Assembly: GCA_021372695.1 (NCBI GenBank)
Contig: JAJFTY010000085.1
Location: forward strand, 1 to 39,743
Direction of reading: 5' to 3'
Source of the DNA: Deltaproteobacteria bacterium
GTDB taxonomy: Bacteria > Desulfobacterota > Syntrophia > Syntrophales > UBA5619
DNA length: 39,743 nucleotides
The stretch's first letter is position 1, and every line of letters begins with the position of its first letter. Made by a program: the position numbers and the translations under genes. The notes beneath the pieces were generated by a model, which made no database searches, was not told the DNA's origin, and worked only from the letters and a program-made list of their open reading frames with translations. Of the stretch, positions 17,205 to 25,269 are shown one piece after another.

Positions 17205-17976
17205 CCTCTTTTCGGATATCTTCACCTACCGGGACAACGCGCTCACGAGAACCGACCCGCGGGTGAAGCTGCTGATCGCCGCTGCCGCGCTCGTCGCTGT
17301 CGCGGCTTCGGCGCAGCCGTTTCTGCCCCTCGCCCTCTTCCTCCTCTGCCTGGGGAGCGCCGCCGCCCTCCGGGTTCCTGCGAAGCTGGTCGTATGGCGT
17401 CTGGCCGCACCGCTTTCGACGGTTGCCGTCCTGATCGCGATCCAGACCTTCGTCACCGGGACGACGCCGCTCGGGTCGCTCTCCTTCTGGGGGTGGACGC
17501 TCACGGCCAAGGCCGAAGGGCTCCGGCAGGGCCTCCTCCTCGGCGCCCGCGTTCTCGGCGCCCTCAGCATCGTCCTGCTCCTGGGCATCGCAACGCCCGC
17601 CCACCGGATCTTCCAGGCCCTCCGCAGCTTCCGGGTTTCGAAGGATTGGGTGGAGATCGCCATCCTGATGTACCGCTATCTCTTCGTGCTCATGGACCGC
17701 GCGGGCGACCTTGCCGCGGCCCAGCGCCTCCGCCTCGGCTACCGGACGCCCGGCCGGGCGCTCGCTTCCGTCGGCGCGCTCGCCGGGGCGACCGTCGTCC
17801 ACTCGTTCGAGCAGGCCGGACGGACCCACGACGCGATGCGATTGCGCGGATACCGGGGGACGATGCCCTTCGGCCCGCTTCCGGCGCTTACGCGCGGGGA
17901 TCTTCGGTTGATTGCCCTTTCCGCGATCGCCGTCGCCGCCGCCTATGCGCTTTGCGAATGGGGGATCCCGCGATGA
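17194..17976 (+). CDS. cbiQ: Cobalt ECF transporter transmembrane component CbiQ
   Basis: A 260-residue T-component linking the ATPase to CbiM. The N-terminal ALTRTDPRVKLL is a family signature, and AMRLRGYRG near residue 216 is the A-x-R-x-RG coupling motif that contacts CbiO. Several hydrophobic helices are present. The ATG at 17194 follows an AGGAG; upstream in-frame codons to 17125 lie inside cbiN. It overlaps cbiO by ATGA. Confidence 0.93.
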   Translation: MMFDLFSDIFTYRDNALTRTDPRVKLLIAAAALVAVAASAQPFLPLALFLLCLGSAAALRVPAKLVVWRLAAPLSTVAVLIAIQTFVTGTTPLGSLSFWGWTLTAKAEGLRQGLLLGARVLGALSIVLLLGIATPAHRIFQALRSFRVSKDWVEIAILMYRYLFVLMDRAGDLAAAQRLRLGYRTPGRALASVGALAGATVVHSFEQAGRTHDAMRLRGYRGTMPFGPLPALTRGDLRLIALSAIAVAAAYALCEWGIPR

Positions 17977-18842
17977 GGGCGGTCGATCTCCAGGGAGTCT
18001 CCTTCGTTTACGACGATGGCACCGAGGCGCTCCGCGGGATCGATTTTTACGTCGAGGAGGGTGAATTCATCGCCATCCTCGGGTCGAACGGCTCGGGGAA
18101 GACCACGCTGATCCAGCTCCTGGTCGGTCTGCTCAAGGCGAAAAAGGGGCGCATCGCCATCGGCGGGCGGGAGATCGGCAGCCTCAGCGCGGAGGAGCTC
18201 TACCAGCGGGTCGGCCTCGTCTTCCAGAACCCGAACGACCAGCTCTTCGCCGCGACCGTGGAGGAGGATTGCGCCTTCGGCCCCCGGAACCTGAAGCTCC
18301 CGGAAACGGTGGTCCGGCAGCGGGTCGAAGAGGCGCTCGCCTCTGTCGCGGCCCTGCCGCTCAGGGGCCGGGCGATCCATCACCTGAGCTTCGGGGAGCA
18401 GAAGCGGGTCTCGCTCGCGGGGGTTTTGGCCATGCGGCCCGCGGTCCTGATCCTCGACGAGCCCACGGCGGGGCTCGACCCGGCCGGAGAGGCGCAGATG
18501 ATGCAGCTCCTGAAGAGACTGAACCGCGAAGAGGGGATGACCGTGATCCTGGCCACCCATTCCGTGGACATGCTTCCCCTCTTCGCGAACCGGATCTACG
18601 TCCTGGACCGCGGCGCAGTGCTCCAGGCAGGGCCGTCCGAGGAGATCTTCTGCCACCAGGAGATGATCGTCCGGGCGAAACTCCGGCTTCCCTATGTGTC
18701 GCGTCTGATGTATGAAATGAAGCGGCACGACGGCGTCCCGATCGACGGCCTGCCGCTGACGATCGGCGAGGCGCGGGCCCAGCTTCTGGAGCTGATTCCC
18801 AAAGAGGCGATCCTGCCGGGGATCGGGGAGGAGGGGCCGTGA
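17973..18842 (+). CDS. cbiO: Cobalt ECF transporter ATPase CbiO
   Basis: A 289-residue ABC ATPase. Walker A is GSNGSGKTT (residues 37-45), the Q-loop is VFQNPNDQLF, the ABC signature is LSFGEQKR, Walker B is AVLILDEPTAGLDP, and a switch histidine follows in ATHSVDM. NPNDQLF after the Q-loop is characteristic of energy-coupling-factor ATPases. Only one ATPase gene is present, so it probably acts as a homodimer. The last 60 residues form a C-terminal extension beyond the ATPase core. It overlaps cbiQ (ATGA) and cbiD (GTGA). Confidence 0.95.
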   Translation: MRAVDLQGVSFVYDDGTEALRGIDFYVEEGEFIAILGSNGSGKTTLIQLLVGLLKAKKGRIAIGGREIGSLSAEELYQRVGLVFQNPNDQLFAATVEEDCAFGPRNLKLPETVVRQRVEEALASVAALPLRGRAIHHLSFGEQKRVSLAGVLAMRPAVLILDEPTAGLDPAGEAQMMQLLKRLNREEGMTVILATHSVDMLPLFANRIYVLDRGAVLQAGPSEEIFCHQEMIVRAKLRLPYVSRLMYEMKRHDGVPIDGLPLTIGEARAQLLELIPKEAILPGIGEEGP

Positions 18843-19894
18843 GCGCACTGCGGGAAGGGTACACGACGGGAAGCTGCGCCGCGGCGGCGGCCAAGGCGGC
18901 CCTACTCCTCCTGGCGGATGGGAAGGCCGTCGAGAGCGTCGAGATTCCCCTCCCCGATGGTCGCCGGCTGCCTCTGGCGGTGGATCGGCTCCGGCGGACC
19001 GGCAAAGGGGCGGAAGCCTCCGTCCGGAAGGATGCGGGCGACGACCCCGACGTGACGAACGGTGCCTGGGTCAAGAGCTCCGTCGCCTGGGTCGAAGGGT
19101 CGGAGGTGGAATTTGCCGCCGGTGAGGGGGTGGGGACGGTGACCCGTCCGGGGCTCAGCCTCCCGCCCGGCGAGCCCGCCATCAACCCCGTGCCGCGCAG
19201 CATGATCCGTGCGGCGGTCCGGGAGGTCACGGCCCGGGGGGTCCGGGTGACGATCGCGATCGAGGGGGGCCGCGAACTGGCCGAAAAGACGTTCAACCCG
19301 CGGCTCGGCATCTTTGGCGGCCTCTCGATCCTCGGGACGACCGGGATCGTCCGGCCGTTCAGCTGCTCGGCGCTCCGCGCCTCGCTCCGGTGCGCGCTCG
19401 ACGTCGCCGCGGCGGGCGGCGCCCGGGCGCCGGTCCTCGTCCCGGGCCACATCGGCGAACGGGCCGCACGGGCGCAGCTCCGCGTCGTGCCGGAGCAGAT
19501 CGTGGAGGTCGGAAACGAGTGGGGCTTCGCCGTCGATGAGGCGGCGCGGCATCCCTTCACGGCGCTCCTCGCTCTCGGCCATCCCGGCAAGCTCGCAAAA
19601 CTTGCGGCGGGCGGCTGGGACACCCACTCCGGCCGGTCGGAAAGCGCGCTCCCGGCCGTCAGGCAGATGCATGCCGCGGTCCTCGGGCGGCCGGCGGCAG
19701 AGACACCCACGGTCGAGGGGATCTTCGCGGCCCTCGCCGCAGGAGAGAAGAGAGCGCTCGGCAACCCCCTGGCCGCGGCCGCGCAGGCAGCGATCCAGAC
19801 CCGGACCCACGGACGGTTCGGGATCGCCGTGGCCCTGATCGACCTGGGGGGACATATTCTCGGAGAGGCGGGAGATCTGAAACCATGGCGATAG
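18839..19894 (+). CDS. cbiD: Cobalt-precorrin-5B C1-methyltransferase
   Basis: A 351-residue enzyme diagnostic of the early-cobalt route; it methylates C1 using S-adenosylmethionine. The start REGYTTGSCAAAAAKAA is the family signature, followed by VGTVTRPGLSLPPGEPAINP and FGGLSILGTTGIVRP. It starts with GTG inside the cbiO stop (GTGA). Its end overlaps cbiE by ten bases. Confidence 0.95.
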   Translation: MSALREGYTTGSCAAAAAKAALLLLADGKAVESVEIPLPDGRRLPLAVDRLRRTGKGAEASVRKDAGDDPDVTNGAWVKSSVAWVEGSEVEFAAGEGVGTVTRPGLSLPPGEPAINPVPRSMIRAAVREVTARGVRVTIAIEGGRELAEKTFNPRLGIFGGLSILGTTGIVRPFSCSALRASLRCALDVAAAGGARAPVLVPGHIGERAARAQLRVVPEQIVEVGNEWGFAVDEAARHPFTALLALGHPGKLAKLAAGGWDTHSGRSESALPAVRQMHAAVLGRPAAETPTVEGIFAALAAGEKRALGNPLAAAAQAAIQTRTHGRFGIAVALIDLGGHILGEAGDLKPWR

Positions 19895-20532
19895 AAAAAA
19901 AGAGACTCATCATTGTCGGGTGCGGCCCCGGCTCGGCGGATTACATCACGCCCGCGGCGCGGGCGGCAGCCATGAAGGCCGAGGTCCTCATCGTCTCGCA
20001 GCGCCTGAGGGAGCTCTTTCCCGAGGTAAAAGCCGAGCGGATCGACTCCGGGACGGACGTCGATGCAATTCTCGACATCATGGCCGCCCGCCGTGACGCG
20101 GGACGGCAGGTGGTGCTCCTCGCCACGGGCGATCCGGGGATCGCAAGCCTCGCCCGGCCGGCGATCCGCCGTTTCGGCCGGGAGAACTGCGAGGTGATCC
20201 CGGGGATCAGTTCCGTCCAGGTCGCCTTCGCGAGGCTCGGCCTCGACTGGCAGGACGCCAGGATCGTCACGGCCCACAGCAGGAACCCGCAGGTCTCCAG
20301 GGCCGATCTACGGAAGGCGGGGAAGATCGCGATTCTCGGGGGCCGGCCGGATGCGATCGCCTGGACCGCCGGTCTGATCGCGGAGCTCGGCGGCGACCGC
20401 CGCGTCTTCCTCTGCGAAGAGCTGACCCTGCCCGGCGAGCGCATCCGCGAGGTGCGCGGCGATGAGCTGACCGCCCTTCCCGTCTCGTCGCGGGCGATCA
20501 TCCTCATCCTTCGGAGGGATCTTCTCTCATGA
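19885..20532 (+). CDS. cbiE: Cobalt-precorrin-7 C5-methyltransferase CbiE
   Basis: A 215-residue tetrapyrrole methylase. The glycine-rich GCGPGSADYITPAA start, LLATGDPGIAS and VIPGISSVQVAFARLG identify the family, and VTAHSRNP is typical of CbiE. It methylates C5. In most genomes CbiE is followed by or fused to CbiT, the C15 methyltransferase-decarboxylase; here the protein ends after the CbiE domain and the next gene is cbiL. It overlaps cbiL by ATGA. Confidence 0.9.
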   Translation: MAIEKKRLIIVGCGPGSADYITPAARAAAMKAEVLIVSQRLRELFPEVKAERIDSGTDVDAILDIMAARRDAGRQVVLLATGDPGIASLARPAIRRFGRENCEVIPGISSVQVAFARLGLDWQDARIVTAHSRNPQVSRADLRKAGKIAILGGRPDAIAWTAGLIAELGGDRRVFLCEELTLPGERIREVRGDELTALPVSSRAIILILRRDLLS

Positions 20533-21257
20533 AAGCAGGCACACTCTACGGCATTGGAATCGGACCGGGCGATCCGGAGCTGATCACCATCAAGGGGGCG
20601 CGGCTGATCGCCGCCTGCCGGAACCTCTTCGTCCCCAAGGCGCGGACGGCCGCGGAGAGCGTGGCCCTCGACATCGCCCGGCCGCTCCTCGCCCCCGGTG
20701 TCCGGGTCGAGGAGCTTCTCTTCCCGATGACGGCGGACCGGAGCGAACTGAGCGAGCGGTGGGACGCCGCGGCCGCCCGGGTCGCCGCGGTCCTCAAGGC
20801 CGGGGAGGAGGCCTGCTTCCTCACGCTCGGGGACCCGCTTCTTTATTCGACCTACATCTACCTGCTGCGGGCGCTCCGGAAGATCATCCCCGACCTGAAC
20901 GCCGTGACCGTTCCGGGGATCACGGCCTACGGCGCAGCGGCGGCGCTGACGGAGTTCCCGGTGGGCGAGGGGCGGGACCCGGTGACGATTATCCCCGCGG
21001 CGGATGACCTGGCCGACGTCCGGCGGGCCCTGGCGGCCGGCGGCACGGTGGTCCTGATGAAGATCGGGAAGCGCCTCCCGGAGCTCCTCGACCTCCTCGA
21101 CGGCGAGGGGCTCCTGGAAAAGAGCGTTTTCGTCTCCCGCGCGACCATGGCCGCACAGCGGGTCGAGACGGACCTCCGCCGCCTGAGGAGAGAGGGGCCT
21201 GAGGCGGGTTACCTCTCGATCATCCTGGTCCAAGCCGGGAAGCGGGATCCTGGATGA
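20529..21257 (+). CDS. cbiL: Cobalt-factor II C20-methyltransferase
   Basis: A 242-residue tetrapyrrole methylase catalysing the C20 methylation. GIGIGPGDPELITIKGARLI at the N-terminus and VTVPGITAYGAAAALTEFP are typical of the CbiL/CobI group. A precorrin-2 substrate is possible by family, but the early cbiX/cbiD/cbiG context favours the cobalt form. It is followed by about 300 bases containing repeat copy B rather than by a coupled gene. Confidence 0.9.
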   Translation: MKAGTLYGIGIGPGDPELITIKGARLIAACRNLFVPKARTAAESVALDIARPLLAPGVRVEELLFPMTADRSELSERWDAAAARVAAVLKAGEEACFLTLGDPLLYSTYIYLLRALRKIIPDLNAVTVPGITAYGAAAALTEFPVGEGRDPVTIIPAADDLADVRRALAAGGTVVLMKIGKRLPELLDLLDGEGLLEKSVFVSRATMAAQRVETDLRRLRREGPEAGYLSIILVQAGKRDPG

Positions 21258-21291
21258 TTGGCGCAAACCGGGGGGGTGCTTTGAAAATCTA

Positions 21292-21506
21292 GATCCCTCC
21301 GCGAGCTGGATATTTTCCGACCCTGCGTCTCCGAGCTAACGCTGCAAAGACAAGGCCTTCTCGCTTCGTTGCAAAGACGAAATTAGCTGCGCTTCGCTCC
21401 GCTGATTCTTCGAATTCGCGCTTCGCGCTCAGACAATCGTCTTTGCGGGCGCTCCGCTGCGGGGGCAGGGTGCCCCGGAAAATCTCCAATGCTCGCTTCC
21501 GGGATC
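21292..21506. repeat. Dispersed repeat family 1, copy B
   Basis: 215 bases bounded by GATCCCTCCGCGAGC and GCTCGCTTCCGGGATC, which are imperfect inverted repeats (GATCCC..GCGAGC). It is the reverse-orientation relative of copy A at 15845-16092 and lies in the only long gap between cbiL and cbiF. A 78-codon frame on the minus strand (21289-21525) mirrors the frame seen in copy A but has no ribosome binding site. Nothing else is seen in 21258-21557. Confidence 0.85.
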
Positions 21507-21557
21507 CGATTTTCAGGTTTTGCATAGGTTTGTCGGCTTGAAAAAGGAGAAGGGTGC

Positions 21558-22328
21558 ATGATCGTCCATTTTGTCGGTGCGGGTCCTGGCGACCCGGAAC
21601 TCCTCACGCGGAAGGCGGAGCGGCTGCTCCGGAGCTGCCGGATTTGCATCTACGCGGGATCGCTCGTCAGCCCCGAGGTCCTTTCGCTTCTGCCGGAGCA
21701 GGCCGAGCGCCACGATTCCGCGGGCATGTCCCTGGACGAGGTGATCGCCGTCTGCAGGGAGGCTCGCGACCGGGGGATCGACGTCGTCCGCCTCCACTCG
21801 GGTGACCCGTCGATCTACGGGGCGACCCGCGAGCAGATGGACGCGCTCGACGCCCTGGGGATCGCGTACGACGTCTGCCCCGGGGTGAGCGCCTTCCAGG
21901 CCGCCGCGGCCGCCCTCTGCACGGAGTTGACCGCTCCGGAGATCTCCCAGACGATCGTCCTCACCCGGACCGCCGGACGGACGCCGCTCCCCGCAGAGCA
22001 GGAACTGGACCGGATCGCCCGGACGCGGGCAACCCTCTGCATCTTCCTGTCGGTCGACAAGATCACCGAGGTCGCCGCCACGCTGAACGGCCATTACGGG
22101 CCGGAGTGCCCGGCCGCCGTCGTCTTCCGGGCCTCCTGGCCCGAGGAGCGGGTGATCCGGGGGACGCTTGCCGACATCGCCGCCCAGACGGAGGCGGCCG
22201 GGATCCGCTCGCAGGCCTTGATCGTCGTGGGGCAGGCGCTTTCGCGGGACCTCCCTGCATCGAAGCTCTACGACGCCGCCTTCACACACGGCTTCCGGAC
22301 AGCGAGAAAGCCGGAGAGTAAGCCATGA
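21558..22328 (+). CDS. cbiF: Cobalt-precorrin-4 C11-methyltransferase
   Basis: A 256-residue tetrapyrrole methylase. Signatures: MIVHFVGAGPGDPELLT, CIYAGSLVSPEVL (specific to the CbiF/CobM group), RLHSGDPSIYGA and CPGVSAFQAAAAAL. It methylates C11 of the macrocycle. The start is preceded by AAAAAGGAGAAGG. It ends in an ATGA overlap with cbiG, the next enzyme in the pathway. Confidence 0.95.
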   Translation: MIVHFVGAGPGDPELLTRKAERLLRSCRICIYAGSLVSPEVLSLLPEQAERHDSAGMSLDEVIAVCREARDRGIDVVRLHSGDPSIYGATREQMDALDALGIAYDVCPGVSAFQAAAAALCTELTAPEISQTIVLTRTAGRTPLPAEQELDRIARTRATLCIFLSVDKITEVAATLNGHYGPECPAAVVFRASWPEERVIRGTLADIAAQTEAAGIRSQALIVVGQALSRDLPASKLYDAAFTHGFRTARKPESKP

Positions 22329-23119
22329 AGAGCGCGCTCATCACCCTCTCCGCCGAAGGGGCGAGGCTCTTGGCCCCCCTGACGGACCTTCTGCCGGAAG
22401 CGAGGCTCTTCGTGCATGATTCCGTCCGGTTCGAGACGATCGAGGGGGAGGGAAGCGCCGAACGCTTCCTGAAGATCGCCGACCTCACCGCCTCGCTCTT
22501 CCCCGTTTGCCGGAATCTGGTCTATGCCGCCCCTTGCGGCGTCGTCGTCCGGGCGATCGCCCCGCTTCTCAAAGGCAAGCTCGCGGACCCGGCGGTCGTC
22601 GTCTGCGATGTGGGGGGGCGCTGGGCGGTGAGCGTCCTTTCCGGCCACGAGGGGGGAGCGAACGATCTCGCGATCCGCGTCGCGAACTGGACCGGCGCCG
22701 AGCCCGTCATCACGACCACGACCGAGGCGCTCAAGTCGGTGATCGTCGGCATCGGATGCCGCCGGGGGGCCGATGCCTCACGGATCGTCGCGGCGATCCG
22801 TGAGGCGCTCTCGGAGGCGGGGATCTCCCTGGAAGAGGTTCGCCTCCTCGCCTCGGCCGAGGTCAAGGCGGGCGAGGCCGGGCTCCTTGCCGCGGCGGAG
22901 GCGCTCGGTCTGCCGATCCGCTTCATCGCCGCATCGGAGATTCGCATGGCACGGCGCGAATTTTCACATTCCGGGTTCGTTCAGGAAAAGGTGGGACTGC
23001 CGGCCGTGGCCGAGCCGGCGGCGCTCCTGGCGGGGAGCAGGACCCGATTCATCGGCCGGAGGAAAACATACGGCGGGATCACGATCGCCCTTGCCCGGGA
23101 AGGCTCCCGGGGGGCGTGA
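22325..23119 (+). CDS. cbiG: Cobalt-precorrin-5A hydrolase CbiG, short form
   Basis: A 264-residue protein that opens the delta-lactone of cobalt-precorrin-5A and releases acetaldehyde. The N-terminal domain (AAPCGVVVRAIAPLLKGK, VLSGHEGGANDLA, ending PVITTTTEA near residue 138) runs directly into the C-terminal domain (VGIGCRRGADASRI onward, with SHSGFVQEKVGLPAVAEPAA). The central domain often found between them in 330-360 residue CbiG proteins appears absent. Its last 41 bases overlap tail-to-tail with the minus-strand gene ending at 23079. It is the last gene of the main cluster. Confidence 0.9.
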   Translation: MKSALITLSAEGARLLAPLTDLLPEARLFVHDSVRFETIEGEGSAERFLKIADLTASLFPVCRNLVYAAPCGVVVRAIAPLLKGKLADPAVVVCDVGGRWAVSVLSGHEGGANDLAIRVANWTGAEPVITTTTEALKSVIVGIGCRRGADASRIVAAIREALSEAGISLEEVRLLASAEVKAGEAGLLAAAEALGLPIRFIAASEIRMARREFSHSGFVQEKVGLPAVAEPAALLAGSRTRFIGRRKTYGGITIALAREGSRGA

Positions 23120-24206
23120 GGCGGTCCAGCTTCCGGTTGGCCTCCTCCAGCTGCTGGGTCCGCTCTTCGAGGGCCGCCTCCGCCCGCCTGCGGTCCGTGA
23201 TGTCCATCATGGTGACGTGGCACTCCTTCCCGTTCTCGGACCAGCGGGCTTTCAGCTGTGCGAAGCGGGCTTCCCCTCCGGGCCTGCGGATTCCGACCTC
23301 GCAGCACTTGCCGGCTTCTCCCCCATCGGCCCTTTCGAAAATCCGGTCGAAGGCCGGGAGGTCTTCGGACGCAATCTGCAGCCGGAGATTGCTGCCGATC
23401 AGGGAGGAGCGCACAACCCCCAGAAGGTCGGCGCCGGTCAGGTTCACCCGCAGGATGGTCCCGTCAGGGTCCAGGGTGAAGTAGCCTACGGGGGCAATAT
23501 CGTAAAGGTCGAGCTGCTTTGCCATGAGCGCTTCCGCCTCGTTTCTCGACCGCGCGAGCTCTTCGTTCGTCGTCCCCAGTTCGATCCGGTCGATCTGCAA
23601 CTCCTGGAGAAGTCGCTGCGTATACACGCCCAAATCGGCCGGGACGGCGTCGTCCGGCTCCATGTGCCCCTCCACCCGGCTCCGCAAAAAAGCGCGGCGC
23701 GCGCATTCCCGGGAACGGATCTCCCGGAGCGCCTCTTCCATCTTCCTCCGCGCCGCGCTTTCCGCGTCGACCAGGGTTCTGTGGGCCTCGCGGAGTTCGG
23801 CTTCCGCTTTCTTTCGCGCCTTCCTCTCTTCCGCTTCGGCAATGGCCCGGCGGACGGCGGGTGCGAGCTTCTGCTGGAGCCGGTTCTTCAGGACATAATC
23901 CTGCGCCCCCTGGGTGAGGATTTCGATGGCGCGGTCTTCGCTGACGGCTCCGGTCACCAGGATGAACGGCGTATCGGGGCACCTTCTTTTGGCCTCGGCC
24001 AGGGCCGAGGCGCCGTTGTAATGGGGAAGGTCGTAATCGGAAAGGATGATGTCGGGGGCAGTCCCCTGGATTGCGCTGACGAATTCCGTTTCATTTTTCA
24101 CCAGCGTCGGAGAGAAATCGAAGCCGGCTTCCGCGAGTTCGAACTCGATCAACTCGGCATCCGTCGGATTGTCCTCCAGGATGAGGATGCGAAGCGGCTT
24201 CGCCAT
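23079..24206 (-). CDS. Receiver - coiled coil - PAS signalling protein
   Basis: A 375-residue protein. The receiver domain spans residues 5-125 (LEDN acidic pair, Asp57 in LSDYDLP, VTGA, LKN lysine). A charged coiled coil follows to about 190, then a PAS domain about 235-345 (DIAPVGYFTLDPDGTILRVN) and a short coiled coil. No kinase, GGDEF or DNA-binding domain follows, so the output is unclear; it may relay to a separate kinase. I chose the ATG at 24206 because the receiver begins at once and a GGGGG-containing sequence precedes it; an ATG at 24254 would add 16 residues. Its 3' end overlaps cbiG by 41 bases. Confidence 0.82.
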   Translation of the reverse strand: MAKPLRILILEDNPTDAELIEFELAEAGFDFSPTLVKNETEFVSAIQGTAPDIILSDYDLPHYNGASALAEAKRRCPDTPFILVTGAVSEDRAIEILTQGAQDYVLKNRLQQKLAPAVRRAIAEAEERKARKKAEAELREAHRTLVDAESAARRKMEEALREIRSRECARRAFLRSRVEGHMEPDDAVPADLGVYTQRLLQELQIDRIELGTTNEELARSRNEAEALMAKQLDLYDIAPVGYFTLDPDGTILRVNLTGADLLGVVRSSLIGSNLRLQIASEDLPAFDRIFERADGGEAGKCCEVGIRRPGGEARFAQLKARWSENGKECHVTMMDITDRRRAEAALEERTQQLEEANRKLDRLTPPGSLPGQGRS

Positions 24207-24554
24207 TCCGGCCCCCAAAATCCATGCTCCAGGCAGTTCGTTGTTCAGGCCCATCCAAGATCCAAGAGGCGATCATCCGCCGCAAAAGCGCACGCTCCGG
24301 TCTGCGCGGCGATGTCAAAATAAAGTTTCGATCTTGAAACGAAATCTACTATTTGCCTCTCAGCGCATCAATGGTAGTTCGATGAAGGTTTATTGGTAGG
24401 CCATTCCCCAACCCCGCCCGGACACCCGGTCCGATCGGCACCTTTTTCCTACCGATATTCCCTCATTTTATCCATATGGCCTTTGGCCGGCCGCCTTCCC
24501 ATAATGGGGACCATGGAAAGCATGATTGCGACGATGGCGTCGAAAGAGCACTTT

Positions 24555-24935
24555 ATGGAAAAGATCCTGCGCATCCTCATTCTCGAAGACAAGGTCAGCG
24601 ATGCGGACCTGATCGAGTTCGAGCTCGAGGAGGCCGGCATACCATTCACCTCCCGGCGCGCCTGGACGGAGCAGGGTTACCTGCAGGCCCTGGAGGAATT
24701 TTCGCCGGACCTGATTCTCTCGGATTACGACCTGCCCCAGTACTCGGGCGCGCTGGCCCTCGATGCCGTAAAGAGGCGATCACCGGAGGTCCCCTTCATC
24801 CTCGTGACGGGGGCAATCACGGAATACGACGGTCTCTGCGGTGAAATCGTCAGCCGGGGCGCCCGGGAATGCGTATTGAAGAATCACCTGGAGCAGCTGG
24901 CGCCCGCCATCCGCAGGGCCATCTCGATTCAATAG
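24555..24935 (+). CDS. Single-domain response regulator
   Basis: A 126-residue stand-alone receiver. The acidic LED start, Asp57 (LSDYDLP), VTGA and LKN lysine are all present, so it should be phosphorylated normally. It is a close paralogue of the receiver in the divergent neighbour: both share LRILILED, LIEFELxEAG and LSDYDLPxYxGA. I chose the ATG at 24555, which puts the receiver at the N-terminus. ATGs at 24513 and 24393 are in frame but add non-receiver sequence. No kinase is adjacent. Confidence 0.78.
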   Translation: MEKILRILILEDKVSDADLIEFELEEAGIPFTSRRAWTEQGYLQALEEFSPDLILSDYDLPQYSGALALDAVKRRSPEVPFILVTGAITEYDGLCGEIVSRGARECVLKNHLEQLAPAIRRAISIQ

Positions 24936-25044
24936 AAAACAGCCCGCCGGTGGATCGATTCGGCGCTGTTCTCCCGCTTTTCCAGGCCGGTCTTCCGGAA
25001 GCCGGCGTAGCCGGAGGGCTGGCGAGGACCATCGGCCCTCGCGC

Positions 25045-25265
25045 TCAGTTGCGTTTCTCATTCTTCCAGCAGCGCGCCCGGTAGCTCCAGGAGTTGTAGA
25101 CGGTCAGCGTCGGCAGGATCCGATTGATCGCGTCGTCGACCTGCTGCTGGGTCTGTTCTCGCCAGTCGGGATGGCGGATCGGGTACCCGTATTGCGCCGC
25201 CACGGATCAGCATATCGGTTCCAACGGCCTCCGGCACCTGCATCGCAAAGTTCGATGCTCCACGC
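25045..25265 (-). pseudogene. possible frameshifted short ORF
   Basis: The 24936-25269 gap contains protein-like sequence on the minus strand in two frames. A 52-codon frame ending at 25045 reads ...YPIRHPDWREQTQQQVDDAI... and TVYNSWSYRARCWKNEKRN. Just upstream, near the GGCGGCGC run at 25194-25201, another frame reads NFAMQVPEAVGTDMLIRGG. The two would join by one frameshift. No start with a ribosome binding site is clear. It could be a broken small gene, a sequencing error, or chance. Confidence 0.3.
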
Positions 25266-25269
25266 CCCA

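Noticed and set aside
21289..21525. 78-codon frame on the minus strand in repeat copy B, similar to the frame in copy A
   Set aside because: The similarity follows from DNA repeat identity; copy C is frameshifted and there is no ribosome binding site, so I treat it as non-coding.
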